Assembly: GCF_900316895.1 (NCBI RefSeq)
Contig: NZ_ONER01000047.1
Coordinates: 1 to 12,870, forward strand
Direction: 5' to 3'
DNA length: 12,870 bases
Origin: an uncultured Methanobrevibacter sp.
GTDB taxonomy: Archaea > Methanobacteriota > Methanobacteria > Methanobacteriales > Methanobacteriaceae
The position numbers and the translations under genes were made by a program. Positions 12,744 to 12,870 of the stretch are shown here, piece by piece (position 1 is the first letter of the stretch; every line of letters starts with the position of its first letter). Below the pieces are notes generated by a model. It did not search any database. It saw nothing but the letters and a program-made list of their open reading frames with translations, and was not told the origin of the DNA.

Positions 12744-12759
12744 ATTCAAATATTTGAAT
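12744..12759. promoter_or_regulatory. palindrome 3 of the right-end operator array
   Basis: ATTCAAATATTTGAAT is a perfect 16-bp palindrome centred at 12751.5, again 34 bp on. It lies between the proximal TATA box and the predicted transcription start, the classic archaeal repressor position. Confidence 0.65.
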
Positions 12760-12778
12760 ATATAATGAGGATGTTGCT

Positions 12779-12870
12779 ATGATTGAAAAGGAAGAATTAA
12801 TCGCAAATTTCATTAAAGATGAATTGACTGATGTTCCCAATATCTTAAATAAAGAGTTATCTAACAATAA
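12779..12870 (+). CDS. unidentified protein, 5' part only (cut by window end)
   Basis: Thirty codons beginning MIEKEELIANFIKDELTDVP and continuing NILNKELSNN. They run open to the window edge. GAGG at 12767-12770 lies 8 nt before ATG 12779, a good ribosome binding site. The visible part is a charged, probably helical N-terminus without a recognisable motif. The three palindromes around its promoter suggest tight control and make an autoregulated DNA-binding protein one possibility, but nothing in the visible residues proves it. Confidence 0.7.
   Translation, partial: MIEKEELIANFIKDELTDVPNILNKELSNN

Noticed and set aside
12674..12759. 34-bp periodic repeats considered as a short CRISPR array.
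   Set aside because: Only three units, no distinct spacers, strongly palindromic AT-rich units that lie in a promoter, and no cas genes.

Overview
The window looks like a low-GC methanogenic archaeon of the Methanobacteriales, most likely Methanobrevibacter or a close relative. The evidence is an archaeal/eukaryotic-type ribosomal protein L15e, an HMf-type archaeal histone, a large secreted adhesin-like protein with chlamydial-Pmp-type GGAI repeats and Ig-like domains, a tRNA-Gln with the A1-U72 pair and no encoded CCA, a DUF134 regulator with a ferredoxin, TATA-type promoters, and GGAGGT/GGTGAT ribosome binding sites. This is inferred from sequence features, not from a database search.

Layout. 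Positions 84-1002 hold rpl15e followed by a COG1325-like RNA-binding protein whose frame runs back into rpl15e; both genes look damaged at the junction. Positions 1051-1440 encode a small membrane-anchored Ig-like protein, and 1492-2430 a bile acid:Na+ symporter family (BASS) carrier. An unrecognised 43-codon frame follows. On the minus strand, 2628-4082 is a sodium:neurotransmitter symporter family (NSS) transporter. It diverges from a 954-residue adhesin-like protein (4352-7216) that appears to start at ATT behind a perfect GGAGG. A clear terminator ends the adhesin gene. The minus strand then carries a histone with an acidic tail, a protein with four 14-residue zinc-finger-like repeats, and a 3-hydroxyacyl-CoA dehydrogenase.

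Positions 9574-10246 contain no protein gene. They hold a tRNA-Gln (anticodon CTG, unusual C33) and, just upstream of it, a ~155-bp promoter-like block that recurs at 12539-12696. DUF1847 follows on the plus strand, converging with a minus-strand cluster: DUF134/zinc-ribbon regulator, Cys-rich zinc-ribbon protein, 2[4Fe-4S] ferredoxin. That cluster has a 20-bp perfect palindrome between its TATA box and predicted transcription start.

The right end holds a truncated GNAT acetyltransferase fragment, the second copy of the promoter block, and three ATTCAAATATTTGAAT-type palindromes whose centres are exactly 34 bp apart around the TATA boxes of a gene cut by the window edge. This repeated, regularly spaced operator architecture, shared in part with the tRNA-Gln promoter, is the least explained structure here. 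The Cys-rich regulator/ferredoxin cluster and the histone with an in-frame downstream reading frame come next.
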